Source: CAHJXG01 sp964235485
Lineage (GTDB): Bacteria > Pseudomonadota > Alphaproteobacteria > Acetobacterales > Acetobacteraceae
Reading direction: 5' to 3'
DNA length: 64,000 bases
NCBI GenBank assembly: GCA_964235485.1
Contig: CAXSAZ010000014.1
Coordinates: forward strand, 1 to 64,000
A program made the position numbers and the translations under genes. This document shows positions 63,692-64,000 of this stretch, piece by piece (the stretch's first letter is position 1; each line of letters begins with the position of its first letter). The notes below the pieces were generated by a model, which did not search any database, was not told the DNA's origin, and saw nothing but the letters and a program-made list of their open reading frames with translations.

Positions 63692-64000
63692 CGAGGCCGT
63701 AGGCGGTGTGCAGCGCGCGCACCGCAAGCTCGGTGTACTCCGCCGCGATCAGCACGCTGACCTTGATCTCGCTGGTGGAGATGACCTGGATGTTGATGCC
63801 CTTGCCCGCCAGCGTGCCGAACATGATCCGGGCGACGCCCGCGTGGCTGCGCATCCCCACGCCGACCACGCTGATCTTGGCCACGTCCGGGTCGGTCAGC
63901 ACGGTGTCGGAGCCGATGGCCGCCTTGTGCTCCGCCAGCACGGACTGCGTGCGCGGCAGGTCGGTGCGGCTCACGGTGAAGGTCAGGTCCGTGGTCCCGT
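63681..64000 (-). CDS. lysC: Aspartate kinase, C-terminal part (gene runs off the window)
   Basis: The last 106 codons of the gene are present. They encode the tandem ACT regulatory region: TVSRTDLPRTQ, then DPDVAKISVVGVGMRSHAGVA, GINIQVISTSEIKVSVLI and ending LHTAYGLDAA. This is the allosteric lysine/threonine-sensing part of aspartate kinase, the first enzyme of the aspartate-family amino acid pathway. The catalytic domain lies beyond base 64000. The reading frame stays open to the window end. The 3' end overlaps the monooxygenase start by 11 bp. Confidence 0.93.
   Translation of the reverse strand, partial: GTTDLTFTVSRTDLPRTQSVLAEHKAAIGSDTVLTDPDVAKISVVGVGMRSHAGVARIMFGTLAGKGINIQVISTSEIKVSVLIAAEYTELAVRALHTAYGLDAA

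Overview
This window is very GC-rich (roughly 70% by eye) and almost fully coding. It reads as a chromosomal segment of an alphaproteobacterium of the Rhodospirillales type, with Acetobacteraceae plausible. Grounds: the gene sets yfgM-bamB-der, glyQ-glyS-ppdK, ileS-lspA-DUF3035 and lysC..ptsP..hisS-prfA-prmC-DUF4167; a J-domain gene followed by cobS and cobT; several families common in alphaproteobacteria (DUF2076, DUF2889, DUF3035, DUF4167); many GTG starts; and very frequent ATGA/GTGA/TGATG gene overlaps. No rRNA, tRNA, CRISPR array, insertion sequence or prophage was seen. The first gene (der) and the last (lysC) are cut by the window edges.

Layout. 1-2.5 kb: envelope and ribosome-assembly operon yfgM-like/bamB/der. 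2.6-6.5 kb: two small exported proteins, a dihydroorotase-type amidohydrolase, and an HxlR regulator divergent from an SDR. 6.6-10.3 kb: sugar/polysaccharide cassette (GT9, GT4, asparagine-synthase-like amidotransferase). 10.4-13.0 kb: YgfZ-type protein, hotdog thioesterase, DUF2076, CoA-binding protein. 13.1-19.4 kb: glyQ, then a vapBC toxin-antitoxin pair, then glyS and ppdK, all tightly spaced. 19.5-21.1 kb: a lower-GC restriction-modification (RM) pair. 21.1-24.1 kb: a zinc-ribbon methyltransferase and a DEAD-box helicase. 24.3-29.3 kb: a compact four-gene operon (ELM1 family, an unrecognised 627-aa protein, acyl-CoA synthetase, AhpD-like protein). 29.4-31.5 kb: a second RM locus in which both genes are broken. 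31.7-36.6 kb: DUF3035 lipoprotein, lspA, ileS, ribF. 36.7-38.2 kb: hydratase and an atypical SDR. 38.2-40.5 kb: exported multicopper oxidase. 40.9-43.7 kb: two GT4 glycosyltransferases and a P-loop ATPase. 44-49.6 kb: zinc carboxypeptidase-like protein, DUF2889, bolA, J-domain protein, cobS, cobT. 49.6-53.2 kb: alpha/beta hydrolase, rpmB, small protein, Atm1-type ABC exporter. 53.3-54.1 kb: Nudix hydrolase. 54.2-64 kb: a long leftward run DUF4167, prmC, prfA, hisS, ispG, rodZ, ptsP, nitronate monooxygenase-like, lysC.

Most of the window is housekeeping: translation (glyQS, ileS, hisS, prfA, prmC, rpmB, der), envelope (bamB, lspA, rodZ, lipoproteins), cofactors (ribF, ispG, cobST, Fe-S and bolA proteins) and central metabolism (ppdK, ptsP, lysC). 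The accessory interest lies in three places: the vapBC module wedged between the two glycyl-tRNA synthetase subunits and coupled to glyS; two unrelated RM loci about 10 kb apart, one apparently intact and one with a frameshifted endonuclease and an amber-interrupted methyltransferase; and the four-gene operon around the unrecognised 627-aa protein, the best candidate here for an undescribed pathway.
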